A stretch of 15,208 bases of DNA, from assembly GCA_002372855.1 (NCBI GenBank), contig DFIZ01000051.1, positions 1-15,208 on the forward strand, given 5' to 3'. The position numbers and the translations under genes are program-made. Positions within the stretch are counted from its first letter, which is position 1. Every line of letters starts with the position of its first letter. Positions 1 to 7,226 of the stretch are shown piece by piece. The stretch comes from Bacteroidales bacterium UBA3684 (lineage in GTDB: Bacteria; Bacteroidota; Bacteroidia; Bacteroidales; P3). The notes under the pieces are model-generated. The model was not told where the DNA came from and searched no databases. It saw only the letters and a program-made list of their open reading frames with translations.

Positions 1-167
1 ATATAAGAAATGACGAATTATGTACCTCTTCGGGGGGTATCGGATACCAGTTATGGGTTAATGTGGAGACGCGGCATGCCGCGTCTCTACAGAGGGGGAA
101 ATTACGGGGGCGTTAAATTGGGGGATTTCCGAGGAACGATTAATAAGGGAAATTCCGAGGGGGACGG
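1..167. other. Non-coding left edge downstream of hflX
   Basis: No reading frame here looks like a gene. It is the 3' flank of hflX, which runs leftwards. It holds a 13-nt inverted repeat GGTATC-G-GATACC at 36-48, a degenerate pair of AACTCTT-like units near 51-61, a perfect palindrome at 66-87 (listed separately), and two similar G-rich stretches, GGATTTCCGAGGA near 125-137 and AAATTCCGAGGGG near 150-162. No T-run follows the palindrome on either strand, so it is not a canonical Rho-independent terminator. Confidence 0.6.
63..90. repeat. Palindromic element, GAGACGCGGCA arms
   Basis: Bases 66-87 are a perfect 22-bp palindrome made of GAGACGCGGCA followed directly by its reverse complement. 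Three more pairs extend it to 63-90, one of them G·T in RNA, giving a long hairpin without a loop. I recall similar GTAGAGACGC...GCGTCTCTAC palindromes dispersed in other genomes, notably cyanobacteria; no search was possible. It lies about 80 bp beyond the hflX stop and may end or protect that transcript. It resembles the palindrome at 9747-9764. Confidence 0.75.
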
Positions 168-1472
168 CTAGTAGAGGAAGTTGTTGTAGGGGTAGCGGAT
201 GGCGTGGATGCGGGCGATGTGGTCGTAGAGGAGGTCGCGGAGGGCGTCGATGTTGGTGCGGAGGGCGGCGGAGATGAAGATGTGGGGAGTGGAGAGCGAA
301 GAGTGGAGAGTGGAGAGTGGGCTGTCGCTGTCCAGCATGGCATCGTTCTCCGTTTTTGATTCCTCGTTTACGCGGTCTATCTTGTTGTAGACCATGATGA
401 CGGGCTTGTCGGCGGCGCCGATGTCGGCGAGGGTTTTGTTGACGGCGTCGATCTGCGACTGGTGGTCGGGGTGCGAGAGGTCGACGACGTGGAGCAGGAG
501 GTCGGCTTCGGCCACCTCGTCGAGGGTGGATTTGAAGCTTTCTACGAGCTGCGTGGGGAGTTTGCGGATGAATCCGACGGTGTCCGACAGGAGGAAGGGC
601 AGGTTGCCGATGACGACCTTGCGGACGGTGGTGTCGAGGGTGGCGAAGAGTTTGTTTTCGGCCAGCACGTCGCTCTTGGCCAGGAGGTTAAGGAGGGTGG
701 ACTTGCCGACGTTGGTGTAGCCTACGAGGGCCACGCGGACGAGGCTTTCGCGGTTCTTGCGCTGGAGGGTCTTCTGGGTGTCGAGCTTGGCGAGCTGGAT
801 TTTGAGGGCGGAGATTTTCTCCTTGATGAGGCGGCGGTCGGTCTCGATCTGAGTCTCGCCGGGGCCGCGCATGCCGATGCCGCCGCGCTGGCGCTCGAGG
901 TGGGTCCAGAGACGTGTGAGGCGCGGGAGCATGTACTGCAGCTGGGCCAGCTCGACCTGTGTGCGGGCCGTGGCGGTGCGCGCATGGCGGGCGAAGATGT
1001 CGAGGATGAGGGTGGTGCGGTCGAGGATGCGGAGGGAGAGCTCTTTTTCGAGGTTGCGGAGCTGGGCAGGCGAGAGCTCGTCGTCGACGACCACGAGGTC
1101 GGGCTCGAGGGCCTGTATGTATTCCTTTATCTCTTCCAGCTTGCCGGAGCCGACGTAGGTGCGAGTGTCGGGGCGTTCGAGGCGCTGGATGACTTTCTTG
1201 AGGGCGATGCCGCCGGCGGTGCGGAGGAGGAATTCCAGTTCGGCGAGGTATTCCTCGGTGCGTTCGACGGTCTGGCCTGCGGGGCAGACGGAGACGAGGA
1301 TGGCGCGTTCGGGCTCGACGGCGGTGCTGAAGGTGTTGCGCTGCTGGGGTGTGGGGCGGCGGCCGGAGACCCCTCCGTCCGCCTTTTGGGCGGCCACCTC
1401 CCCTATTTTAGGGGAGGAACCATCGAGGCTGTTGCGGAATTTGCCTTGCTTATTGGGATTCCAGGAGGACAT
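168..1472 (-). CDS. hflX: GTPase HflX
   Basis: Ribosome-associated GTPase of the HflX family, which splits or rescues stalled ribosomes under stress and acts in the cytoplasm. The 434 residues show the HflX N-domain (about 53-240, with QRGGIGMRGPGETQIE at 195-210) followed by a G domain: P-loop GYTNVGKST 251-259, switch region LFATLDTT 275-282, DTVGF 297-301, NKID 363-366 and SA at 401-402. Residues 1-52 precede the usual family start. About 20-38 of these (PKIGEVAAQKADGGVSG) are encoded by a two-hairpin repeat, so the extension looks acquired. A second insertion at about 383-397 (PLSTLHSSLSTPH), between G4 and G5, comes from a heptamer array. The ATG at 1472 is the first Met, but translation could start further in; no Met lies between residue 1 and the core, so an alternative start would have to be non-ATG. 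It is the last gene of the leftward run, 30 bp after the glycosyltransferase. Confidence 0.95.
   Translation of the reverse strand: MSSWNPNKQGKFRNSLDGSSPKIGEVAAQKADGGVSGRRPTPQQRNTFSTAVEPERAILVSVCPAGQTVERTEEYLAELEFLLRTAGGIALKKVIQRLERPDTRTYVGSGKLEEIKEYIQALEPDLVVVDDELSPAQLRNLEKELSLRILDRTTLILDIFARHARTATARTQVELAQLQYMLPRLTRLWTHLERQRGGIGMRGPGETQIETDRRLIKEKISALKIQLAKLDTQKTLQRKNRESLVRVALVGYTNVGKSTLLNLLAKSDVLAENKLFATLDTTVRKVVIGNLPFLLSDTVGFIRKLPTQLVESFKSTLDEVAEADLLLHVVDLSHPDHQSQIDAVNKTLADIGAADKPVIMVYNKIDRVNEESKTENDAMLDSDSPLSTLHSSLSTPHIFISAALRTNIDALRDLLYDHIARIHAIRYPYNNFLY
284..318 (-). repeat. Heptamer array R1 inside hflX (CTCTCCA family)
   Basis: Five 7-bp units read on the top strand as GGGGAGT, GGAGAGC, GAAGAGT, GGAGAGT, GGAGAGT; on the coding strand this is the ACTCTCC family. 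It encodes the STLHSSLSTP stretch between the NKID and SA motifs of HflX. It is the same family as R7, R8 and R17 but inverted on the top strand. Confidence 0.9.
1359..1417. repeat. Two-hairpin repeat element inside the 5' end of hflX
   Basis: CCTCCGTCCGCC-TTTTG-GGCGG gives a short hairpin (stem CCGCC/GGCGG). It is followed by CCTCCCCTA-TTT-TAGGGGAGG at 1397-1417, a perfect 9-bp stem with a 3-nt loop. The unit is read through in frame and encodes roughly residues 20-38 of HflX. Its shape is that of dispersed intergenic-type repeats I recall from other gut bacteria (CCTCCGTC...CACCTCCCC...GGGGAGG); identity is not verified here. Confidence 0.7.
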
Positions 1473-1480
1473 TTTTTTCA

Positions 1481-1520
1481 GTTATGAGTTAAGAGTTATG
1501 AGTTAAGAGTTATGGGTTAT
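1481..1520 (-). repeat. Heptamer array R2 in the hflX/glycosyltransferase spacer
   Basis: Alternating units GTTATGA and GTTAAGA make a 14-bp period repeated twice, then GTTATGG and a partial unit. On the bottom strand it belongs to the AACTCTT/AACTCAT family. It fills the spacer and runs into the 3' end of the glycosyltransferase frame, encoding its last residues (THNS) and its TAA stop. Confidence 0.9.
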
Positions 1521-2693
1521 TTGGGTGAAGATGTCTTCGAGGGGTTGGACGGCGGCGGGCCAGGAGTAGTTCTGGTGGACGTAGTCGAGGGCGACGGCGG
1601 AGAGGGCCTGTGCCCGGGCGGGGTCAGCGAGGAGGGAGAGGATGTGCGAGGCCAGTTCCTGGGGACTGTTGCCGACAAGGAGGTGGGTGCCGGGGGTGGC
1701 GCCGAGGGCCTCGTTGGCGATGGGGGTGGTGACGCAGGGCACGCCCATGGCCATGGCCTCGAGGAGCTTGTTCTGCAGGCCGGAACCGAGGCGCATGGGG
1801 GCTATGAAGAGGCGCGAGTGGGCGTAGTAGGGGCGTATGTCGGGCACGGAGCCTGTGACCTCGACGCGCGGGCCCGCCAGGCGGCGGACAGCGGCCGTGG
1901 GGGTGGCGCCGGCAAGGACGAGGCGCGCCTCGGGGCGTTTCTGCCACACGAGGGGCATGATGTCATTGACAAGATAGCGGGCGGCGTCGATATTGGGGGC
2001 ATACTGCATGTTGCCGCAGAAGACGATGGTGTTGAGTGGTTGAGGGGCTGAGGGGCTGAGGGGCTGAGGGGCAAAGTAGTCGAAGTCGACGCCGTTGCGG
2101 ACGATGTGGATATCGCCGTTGCGCTTGTGGGGGATGGCGTCGGCGTCGGTCTCGGAGATGATGGTGAGGGCGTCGAAGATTTTGAAGGCGTTGTATTCGG
2201 TGGAACGGAGCATCTTGAACTCGTAGTGGAGGATGCTGCGGAGCAGGCCGCGGGACTGTTCCATGCGCCGTTCGGTGTTCATGGAGAGGGCGTCCTGGAA
2301 GTCCATCACCTTGGGAAACTGGAGCCGTGCGACGAGAGGCACGGTGCGGACCATCTGGTTGTAGACGACGTCGGGCTTGATTTTCTTGGCGAGGTCCTTG
2401 ACGGCGCAACGGGCGCGGGCGGAGTCCCAGTAGCCCATCTGGAGGGATTTGGAGCGGAAGTAGTTGCGGGCGGTATTGAACCAGGCCGTGAAGCGCGTGG
2501 GGGTGACGACGGTGATGGAGCGGCAATAAGGCTCGAGAGCGGCGCGCTGCCCGGGGGTGACTTTGTCGTGGGAGACGGCAAAAAGGTGTATCTCATGGCG
2601 ACGGGAAAGTTCCACTATCTGGTGATAGGCGCGGAGCTTGTCACCTTTTTCGAGCGGATAGGGGAATCGGGGAAGGACGACTAATATTTTCAT
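1503..2693 (-). CDS. GT4-family glycosyltransferase
   Basis: A 396-aa GT-B fold glycosyltransferase of the GT4 type, probably transferring a sugar from a nucleotide donor during synthesis of a surface polysaccharide or lipid-linked glycan; donor and acceptor cannot be told. The N-terminal Rossmann start is MKILVVLPRFPYPLEKGDKLR. The C-terminal donor domain runs from about 222 (NTIVFCGNMQYAPN) and includes APMRLGSGLQNKLLEAMAMG at 298-317, with the family's conserved Glu. It resembles the group that includes PEP-CTERM/EpsH-associated sugar transferases. Residues about 208-221 (APQPLSPSAPQPLN), at the junction of the two domains, are encoded by an octamer array, a plausible place for a tolerated linker insertion. 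The last residues and the stop come from array R2. It follows parC by 93 bp and precedes hflX by 30 bp; a sugar role for the operon is not implied. Confidence 0.85.
   Translation of the reverse strand: MKILVVLPRFPYPLEKGDKLRAYHQIVELSRRHEIHLFAVSHDKVTPGQRAALEPYCRSITVVTPTRFTAWFNTARNYFRSKSLQMGYWDSARARCAVKDLAKKIKPDVVYNQMVRTVPLVARLQFPKVMDFQDALSMNTERRMEQSRGLLRSILHYEFKMLRSTEYNAFKIFDALTIISETDADAIPHKRNGDIHIVRNGVDFDYFAPQPLSPSAPQPLNTIVFCGNMQYAPNIDAARYLVNDIMPLVWQKRPEARLVLAGATPTAAVRRLAGPRVEVTGSVPDIRPYYAHSRLFIAPMRLGSGLQNKLLEAMAMGVPCVTTPIANEALGATPGTHLLVGNSPQELASHILSLLADPARAQALSAVALDYVHQNYSWPAAVQPLEDIFTQITHNS
2033..2072 (-). repeat. Octamer array R3 inside the glycosyltransferase
   Basis: One TGAGTGGT unit is followed by four perfect TGAGGGGC units. 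On the coding strand a rotation of the unit is CCCTCAGC, one base from the CACTCAGC octamer of array R12. It encodes PQPLSPSAPQPL in the hinge between the two GT-B domains. The opposite reading would contain TGA, so only this orientation is open. Confidence 0.9.
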
Positions 2694-2701
2694 TATCTAA
2701 G

Positions 2702-2734
2702 CTTTAAGTTTTAAGTTTTAAACTTTAAGTTTCT
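2702..2734 (-). repeat. Heptamer array R4 upstream of the glycosyltransferase
   Basis: Units of the type TTTAAGT, with TTTTAAG and TTTAAAC variants, about 4.5 copies, lie in the 93-bp spacer between parC and the glycosyltransferase. On the bottom strand it is the AAACTTA family, as in R16. All frames contain TAA, consistent with its intergenic place. Confidence 0.8.
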
Positions 2735-2786
2735 TGTTTTTCATAACTGCGCTAGTCACTCTGGGTTTACAGCTCACATCCGAACA

Positions 2787-5420
2787 CTAAAACAACTGGG
2801 TCTGTGTGCCTTCGGCGTAGCCGAGGCGGTCGTCGATTTCGGAGGGGTCAGAGGTTTCGGGTGCCTCGGGATCCTCAGGTTCGTCGGAGGGCTCGGGGTC
2901 GGGCTTGAGGGGCGAGAGCCAGTTGAAAGCGTCGACGGCGAAGGTGGTGACGCGCTTGCCTTTGGCCTTGATGCTCTTGACACCGATGAAGTCCTCGACC
3001 TCGATGATTTCGGAGGCAATTTTCTTGCCGCTCTCGGGGTTGTAGACGACTTCGAGGCGGGGGTAGTAGTCGAAGGAGAAAGAGATCAGCAAGGAGCCGT
3101 CGTCGTCGAGGATGGGGGTCTTGCGGTCGGCAGGTTCGGGAATGAAACGTTTAAGGTAGGGGTAGCCGTCGGCGGAGCGGTAGAGGACCGTGAGGATGGC
3201 CTGGGGATTGTATTTGCGCAGCTCGACGAGGTCGTCGTCGTAGTGGTTGGCCAGGTCGAAGTTGGTGGTACGGTAGACGGCGGACTGCATGAGGGCGAGG
3301 ATTTTGTCGTTGCCCTTGAACTCGCCGAGGAAACGACCAGCCTCGTTGACATTTAGACGCTTGACGCTCTCGTCGAACCATATCTTGCGAGCCGAGAGAG
3401 TGGAGACCCCTTCGTCCTTGAGATTGATGGAGCGGACGGCGTTGCGGGTGAGGATGTTGCCCATGGACTGGCGGCCCTTGATGGCAAGGGTCTTGAAGTC
3501 GAAATCGAAGGAGGTCTTCTTCAACTTGGGCTTGGAGACGTGGTGGACGGTGATGACCTCGGCCTCGCCGTTGGGGTTGGCGGTGAAATAGAGAACCTTG
3601 GACCCCTTGGTGCCCTTGGTGAGGAGGTACTCCTTGTCGCGGGTGATGGAGGTAACGTTGAAACGCTTGACCATCACGTAGCCGTCGGGGCCGCCGTCGC
3701 GGTAGATGAGGTTGTAGACGGTGCGCTCGTCGCGTTTGCGGAAGACGGAGATGAAGAGTATTTCGGGGCAGTCCTTGGAGCCGACAAAGCCTTTCTCCTG
3801 CACCTTGGTGACGATGAAGGTGCCGTCGCGGCGGAAGACGATGATGTCGTCGAGGCGCGAGCATTCGCAGGCCACCTCGACGCCCTCCTCGCGTTTGAGG
3901 CCCCAGCCGGCGAAACCGGTGGTGTAGTTGACGTAGAGTTTCTCGTTGGCGAGGGCCACGGTGGTGGACTCGATGTCCTCGAAGGAGCGTATCTCGGTGC
4001 GGCGCTCGCGGCCTTTGCCGAACTTGTCGAGGATGTGGCGGAAGTAGCGGATGGCGTAGTCGGTGAGGTGGGCGAGGTGGTTGTTGACCTCGTCGATGGT
4101 CATCTCGATGGAGGCAATCTCCTCCTCGGCCTTCTTGATGTCGAACTTGGAGATTTTGCGGACAGGCTTCTCGGTGAGTTTGAGGACATCGTCGCGGGTG
4201 ATGTCGCGCTTGAAATGCTTCTTGTAGGGGCCGAAGGCGCGGTGCATGTCGTCCACCTGCTCGTCCCACGAGAGGCTGTCGCGCTGTTCCATTTTCTTGT
4301 AGATGCCTTTCTCGAAGAATATCTTCTCCAGCGAGACCCAGTGCCAGCGATCCTCGAGCTCGGCGAGCTGTATTTCCAGTTCCTGGCGGAGGAGGTCCTT
4401 GGTGCGGAAGGTGTTGTGGCGCAGGATGTCGCTGGCGGTCATGAAGACAGGCTTGTCGTCGACGATGACGCAGGTCTGGGGTGAGAAGGAGATTTGGCAG
4501 GAGGTGAAGGCATAGAGGGCGTCGATGGTCTGGTCGGGGCTGACGCCGGAAGGGAGGTAGACCACAATCTCGACCTCGGCGGCGGTGTTGTCGTCGACCT
4601 TCTTGATTTTGATTTTGCCTTTCTCGTTAGCCTTCAGTATGGAGTCGATGAGGACATCGGTGGTGACGGTATAGGGCAGTTCGGTGATGACGATGGCTTT
4701 GCGTTTCTCGTCGTAGTGCATCTTGGCGCGGATGCGGAGACGACCGCCGAGGGCGCCGTCGTTATATTTGGAGACGTCGATGAGGCCGCCGGTGGGGAAG
4801 TCGGGGAAGATTTCGAACTCCTCGTCTTTCAGTATCTTGATGGAGCTTTCCAGGAGCTCGCAGAAGTTGTAGGGCAGGATGACGGAGGTGAGGGTGACGG
4901 CGATGCCCTTGGTGCCCTGGGCCAGGAGCAGCGGGAACTTGATGGGCAGGGAGACGGGCTCCTGCTTGCGGCCGTCGTAGGAGGGTTTCCACTGCGTGGT
5001 CTTGGGGTTGAAGACCACCTCCTTGGCGAACTTGGACAGGCGGGCCTCGATGTATCGGCCGGCGGCGGCATCGTCGCCAGTGAGGATGTTGCCCCAGTTA
5101 CCCTGGCAGTCGATGAGGAGGTCCTTCTGGCCGAGGTTGACGAGGGCGTCCTTGATGGAGGCGTCGCCATGGGGGTGGTACTGCATGGTGTTGCCCACGA
5201 TGTTGGCCACCTTGGTGAAACGGCCGTCGTCGGTCTCGTTCATGGCATGGAGGATGCGGCGCTGGACAGGCTTGAGGCCGTCGTCGATGTCGGGCACCGA
5301 ACGGTCCAGGATGACATCGGAGGCATAGTCTATCCAGTAGTCCTTGAACATGCCGTCCAGCGAGAGGGTGGAGCCCTGCTCGGAGGAGGGGGTGAGATTA
5401 TTGTCGAGTTCTTCTTCCAT
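2787..5420 (-). CDS. parC: DNA topoisomerase IV subunit A
   Basis: Type IIA topoisomerase A subunit; with ParE it decatenates daughter chromosomes. The 877 residues begin with the breakage-reunion domain: SVPDIDDGLKPVQRRILHAM at 41-60, YHPHGDASIKDAL at 81-93, and AAAGRYIEARLSK at 118-130 with the active-site tyrosine at 123. GTKGIAVTL follows the QPVSLPIKFPLLLAQ-like tower entry. From about 480 comes the C-terminal domain, ending in an acidic tail near 840-870. Length and motifs fit Bacteroidetes ParC better than GyrA, and no GyrA-box was recognised. Ala87 sits where E. coli GyrA has Ser83; I take this as lineage-typical, not a resistance mutation. No parE is in the window. The start at 5420 is preceded by a purine-rich AAGAAAAAAGAGA stretch. 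The coding strand is strongly C-rich, unlike the co-directional genes to its right. Confidence 0.95.
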   Translation of the reverse strand: MEEELDNNLTPSSEQGSTLSLDGMFKDYWIDYASDVILDRSVPDIDDGLKPVQRRILHAMNETDDGRFTKVANIVGNTMQYHPHGDASIKDALVNLGQKDLLIDCQGNWGNILTGDDAAAGRYIEARLSKFAKEVVFNPKTTQWKPSYDGRKQEPVSLPIKFPLLLAQGTKGIAVTLTSVILPYNFCELLESSIKILKDEEFEIFPDFPTGGLIDVSKYNDGALGGRLRIRAKMHYDEKRKAIVITELPYTVTTDVLIDSILKANEKGKIKIKKVDDNTAAEVEIVVYLPSGVSPDQTIDALYAFTSCQISFSPQTCVIVDDKPVFMTASDILRHNTFRTKDLLRQELEIQLAELEDRWHWVSLEKIFFEKGIYKKMEQRDSLSWDEQVDDMHRAFGPYKKHFKRDITRDDVLKLTEKPVRKISKFDIKKAEEEIASIEMTIDEVNNHLAHLTDYAIRYFRHILDKFGKGRERRTEIRSFEDIESTTVALANEKLYVNYTTGFAGWGLKREEGVEVACECSRLDDIIVFRRDGTFIVTKVQEKGFVGSKDCPEILFISVFRKRDERTVYNLIYRDGGPDGYVMVKRFNVTSITRDKEYLLTKGTKGSKVLYFTANPNGEAEVITVHHVSKPKLKKTSFDFDFKTLAIKGRQSMGNILTRNAVRSINLKDEGVSTLSARKIWFDESVKRLNVNEAGRFLGEFKGNDKILALMQSAVYRTTNFDLANHYDDDLVELRKYNPQAILTVLYRSADGYPYLKRFIPEPADRKTPILDDDGSLLISFSFDYYPRLEVVYNPESGKKIASEIIEVEDFIGVKSIKAKGKRVTTFAVDAFNWLSPLKPDPEPSDEPEDPEAPETSDPSEIDDRLGYAEGTQTQLF

Positions 5421-5442
5421 TCTCTTTTTTCTTTTTTTATCT

Positions 5443-5477
5443 TTAAACCCTAAACCTTAAACCTTAAACCTTAAACC
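5443..5477 (+). repeat. Heptamer array R5 in the parC/lepB spacer
   Basis: Five units of AAACCTT type (first AAACCCT, then TTAAACC repeated) fill most of the 61-bp spacer between parC and lepB. It is the leftmost array with the C-type version on the top strand; arrays R1-R4 to its left are all inverted. All frames contain TAA. Confidence 0.9.
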
Positions 5478-5481
5478 ATCA

Positions 5482-7164
5482 CTAGTGCGCATTGGCGTCT
5501 TTCAGGGTACGCGACATGCGGTTGCCGCCTTCGCCCATCGACCAGAGCACACGCTTGGCCTTGCCGACGATGTGGTCCTCGGGCACAAAGCCCCAGAAAC
5601 GGCTGTCCTGGCTGTGGTGGCGGTTGTCGCCCATCATCCAGTAGTAGTCCATCTTCACGGTGTAGGTGTCGGTGGGCTGGCCGTTGATGTAGATGGTGCC
5701 GTTCTTCACCTCGAGGGTATTGCCCTCGTAGGCGGTGATGACGCGGCGGTAGAGAGGCAGGTTGTCGAGCGTAAGATGGAGCGTCTCGCCGGCAGCGGGG
5801 ATATGGATGGGGCCGTAGTTGTCCACGCTCCAGTTGTAGCCCGGCTCATTGGGGTAGAGCATCCCGGTGGAATCGACGGGATATACCGAAGGCTGAACGG
5901 AGACGACTATGGACTTGGACTTGACCTTCTCCAACAGCTCGCCGCTCAGGGGCAGCTGCAGGAGAATGTTGCCACCTGCGTCGTAGCCACGGAAGGAGGT
6001 CTCGATGTCGCTCTGACTGATGCCGCACTCGGTCAGCACCAGTTCGGGATTGAAGCCCGCGGCAATCACCACGTCGTAGTCGAACTGTGCATCCTGGGGC
6101 AGCTCAACAGGCTGGCCGTTGATGTGTACCACCTGGTTGATAATCTGCAGGTCCTCGCCGGGGAGGCCCATGCAGCGTTTGATGTAGTTCTCGCGCTTGT
6201 CGACGGGGCGAACCTTCACCTTGCCCAAGGGGCCCAGCTGGGGATGATAGGCGTTGCCGCCGAGCACCGCCTCCCTGCCGAACTGCTGCACTGCCTCGTA
6301 GTAGGTGTATTTGCCGTTGGCGAAATTACTCAATATGGTGTCGCCCGCCGGGAAGTTGAATACCACAGCGTCGAAACGTTTCACATGGGTGTAGCCCGGG
6401 AAGCGATAATAGGGCAGCTGCGGCCAGTCCAGGTAGGACTGTGTGCCCAATCCCGGAATGGTGTTGTGCATCAGCGGCAGCGCCAGGGGGGTCATAATCA
6501 CCCTCGGGCCGTAGGCCATCTTGCTCACCATCAGGTGGTCACCCACCATCAGGCTTTTCTCCATACTCGACGAGGGGATGGAGAACAGTTCGAAGACGAA
6601 ACCGCGAATCAGGATAGCGGCGATGAGGGCGAAGACGATGGCCTCCGTCCAGTCTCTCGCCTCTCCCACCTTGGCGGCGGGGTCGGTCTTGGGGTCGTGG
6701 AAGTTGATCACCCAGCGTTCACCGCGGGCAATGGCGTCGGCCCTCTCCTGCCGCTCACGCTCGAGGTCGGCTTTGCGGTTGGCCTCGACCTCGGCCTTAG
6801 TCAGCTTGCGCACCGGCGCTTCGACGGGAAGACGGTTGCTCTCCACCCTCTTGCCCTTGGTCAGGCCAAGGAACGGCAGGTAGAAGCAGGGCAGCAGCAC
6901 CGCCAGGGTCTGCTCCCAGAAGTTGCTCCGGCGGAAGCAGCGGGCCGTCTCCACCACCAGCAGCAGGAAAACGAAAATATTCAAGCCGGGGATCAGAAAT
7001 CCCACATACCACTTCCAGTCCTTGTTGCACAGCCGGACCCATTCCACAATGTTCCACACCGGAATCAACGCCTTCCATGGCGCCACGCCGGCCTTTTTGA
7101 AAACGAACCAGAGACCTACCACGGTCCCGATGCAATAGATTGCCAACAGAATGTTATATATCAT
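5482..7164 (-). CDS. lepB: Signal peptidase I with extra N-terminal membrane domain
   Basis: Membrane serine protease (family S26) that removes signal peptides from exported proteins. Of 560 residues, 1-105 form a hydrophobic region with about three helices (near 4-21, 53-72 and 84-101) resembling the DUF5684-type domain of Bacteroidetes signal peptidases. A charged linker follows at 110-170, then the anchor helix 172-192. The catalytic core has Ser200 in IPSSSMEKSLMVGD, Lys329 in ENYIKRCMGLPGED, GDNRHHSQDSRFWG at 512-525 and VGKAKRVLW at 533-541. E. coli LepB has 324 residues; most of the excess is the N-terminal domain and the long region between the Lys and GDNR boxes. A Shine-Dalgarno-like AGGA lies about 3 nt before the ATG. 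It is flanked by arrays R5 and R6. The coding strand is not C-rich, unlike parC just downstream. Confidence 0.95.
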   Translation of the reverse strand: MIYNILLAIYCIGTVVGLWFVFKKAGVAPWKALIPVWNIVEWVRLCNKDWKWYVGFLIPGLNIFVFLLLVVETARCFRRSNFWEQTLAVLLPCFYLPFLGLTKGKRVESNRLPVEAPVRKLTKAEVEANRKADLERERQERADAIARGERWVINFHDPKTDPAAKVGEARDWTEAIVFALIAAILIRGFVFELFSIPSSSMEKSLMVGDHLMVSKMAYGPRVIMTPLALPLMHNTIPGLGTQSYLDWPQLPYYRFPGYTHVKRFDAVVFNFPAGDTILSNFANGKYTYYEAVQQFGREAVLGGNAYHPQLGPLGKVKVRPVDKRENYIKRCMGLPGEDLQIINQVVHINGQPVELPQDAQFDYDVVIAAGFNPELVLTECGISQSDIETSFRGYDAGGNILLQLPLSGELLEKVKSKSIVVSVQPSVYPVDSTGMLYPNEPGYNWSVDNYGPIHIPAAGETLHLTLDNLPLYRRVITAYEGNTLEVKNGTIYINGQPTDTYTVKMDYYWMMGDNRHHSQDSRFWGFVPEDHIVGKAKRVLWSMGEGGNRMSRTLKDANAH

Positions 7165-7184
7165 AATCCTATTTTTATTTCATC

Positions 7185-7226
7185 TCAATTATCAATTCCC
7201 AATTTCCAATTTTCAATTTTCAATTC
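7185..7226 (+). repeat. Heptamer array R6 in the lepB/glycosyltransferase spacer
   Basis: Six exact-period units: TCAATTA, TCAATTC, CCAATTT, CCAATTT, TCAATTT, TCAATTC. Reading leftwards, the last unit gives the TGA stop of the upstream glycosyltransferase (7220-7222). The array then occupies most of the 55 bp before lepB. Confidence 0.95.

Noticed and set aside
462..1487. Long top-strand open frame opposite hflX (341 codons), and similar long frames opposite parC, lepB and the T9SS protein gene
   Set aside because: These are antisense shadows of well-supported genes in GC-rich DNA. Their translations are low-complexity (Gly/Val/Glu or Arg/Pro/Ser rich) with no recognisable domain.
5148..5180. 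Quinolone-resistance substitution in ParC (Ala87 at the position of GyrA Ser83)
   Set aside because: YHPHGDASI is, as far as I recall, the usual Bacteroidetes ParC sequence, so it is more likely lineage-typical than a selected mutation.
5482..5515. dif-like half site (GTGCGCAT) near the composition switch
   Set aside because: Only one arm resembles the XerC side, the XerD arm is missing, and the bases encode the C-terminus of LepB.
7146..7172. AT-rich dyad ATGTTATATATCATAAT as a dif or operator site
   Set aside because: The symmetry is imperfect and it is the start of the lepB coding sequence (MIYNI), so chance is sufficient.
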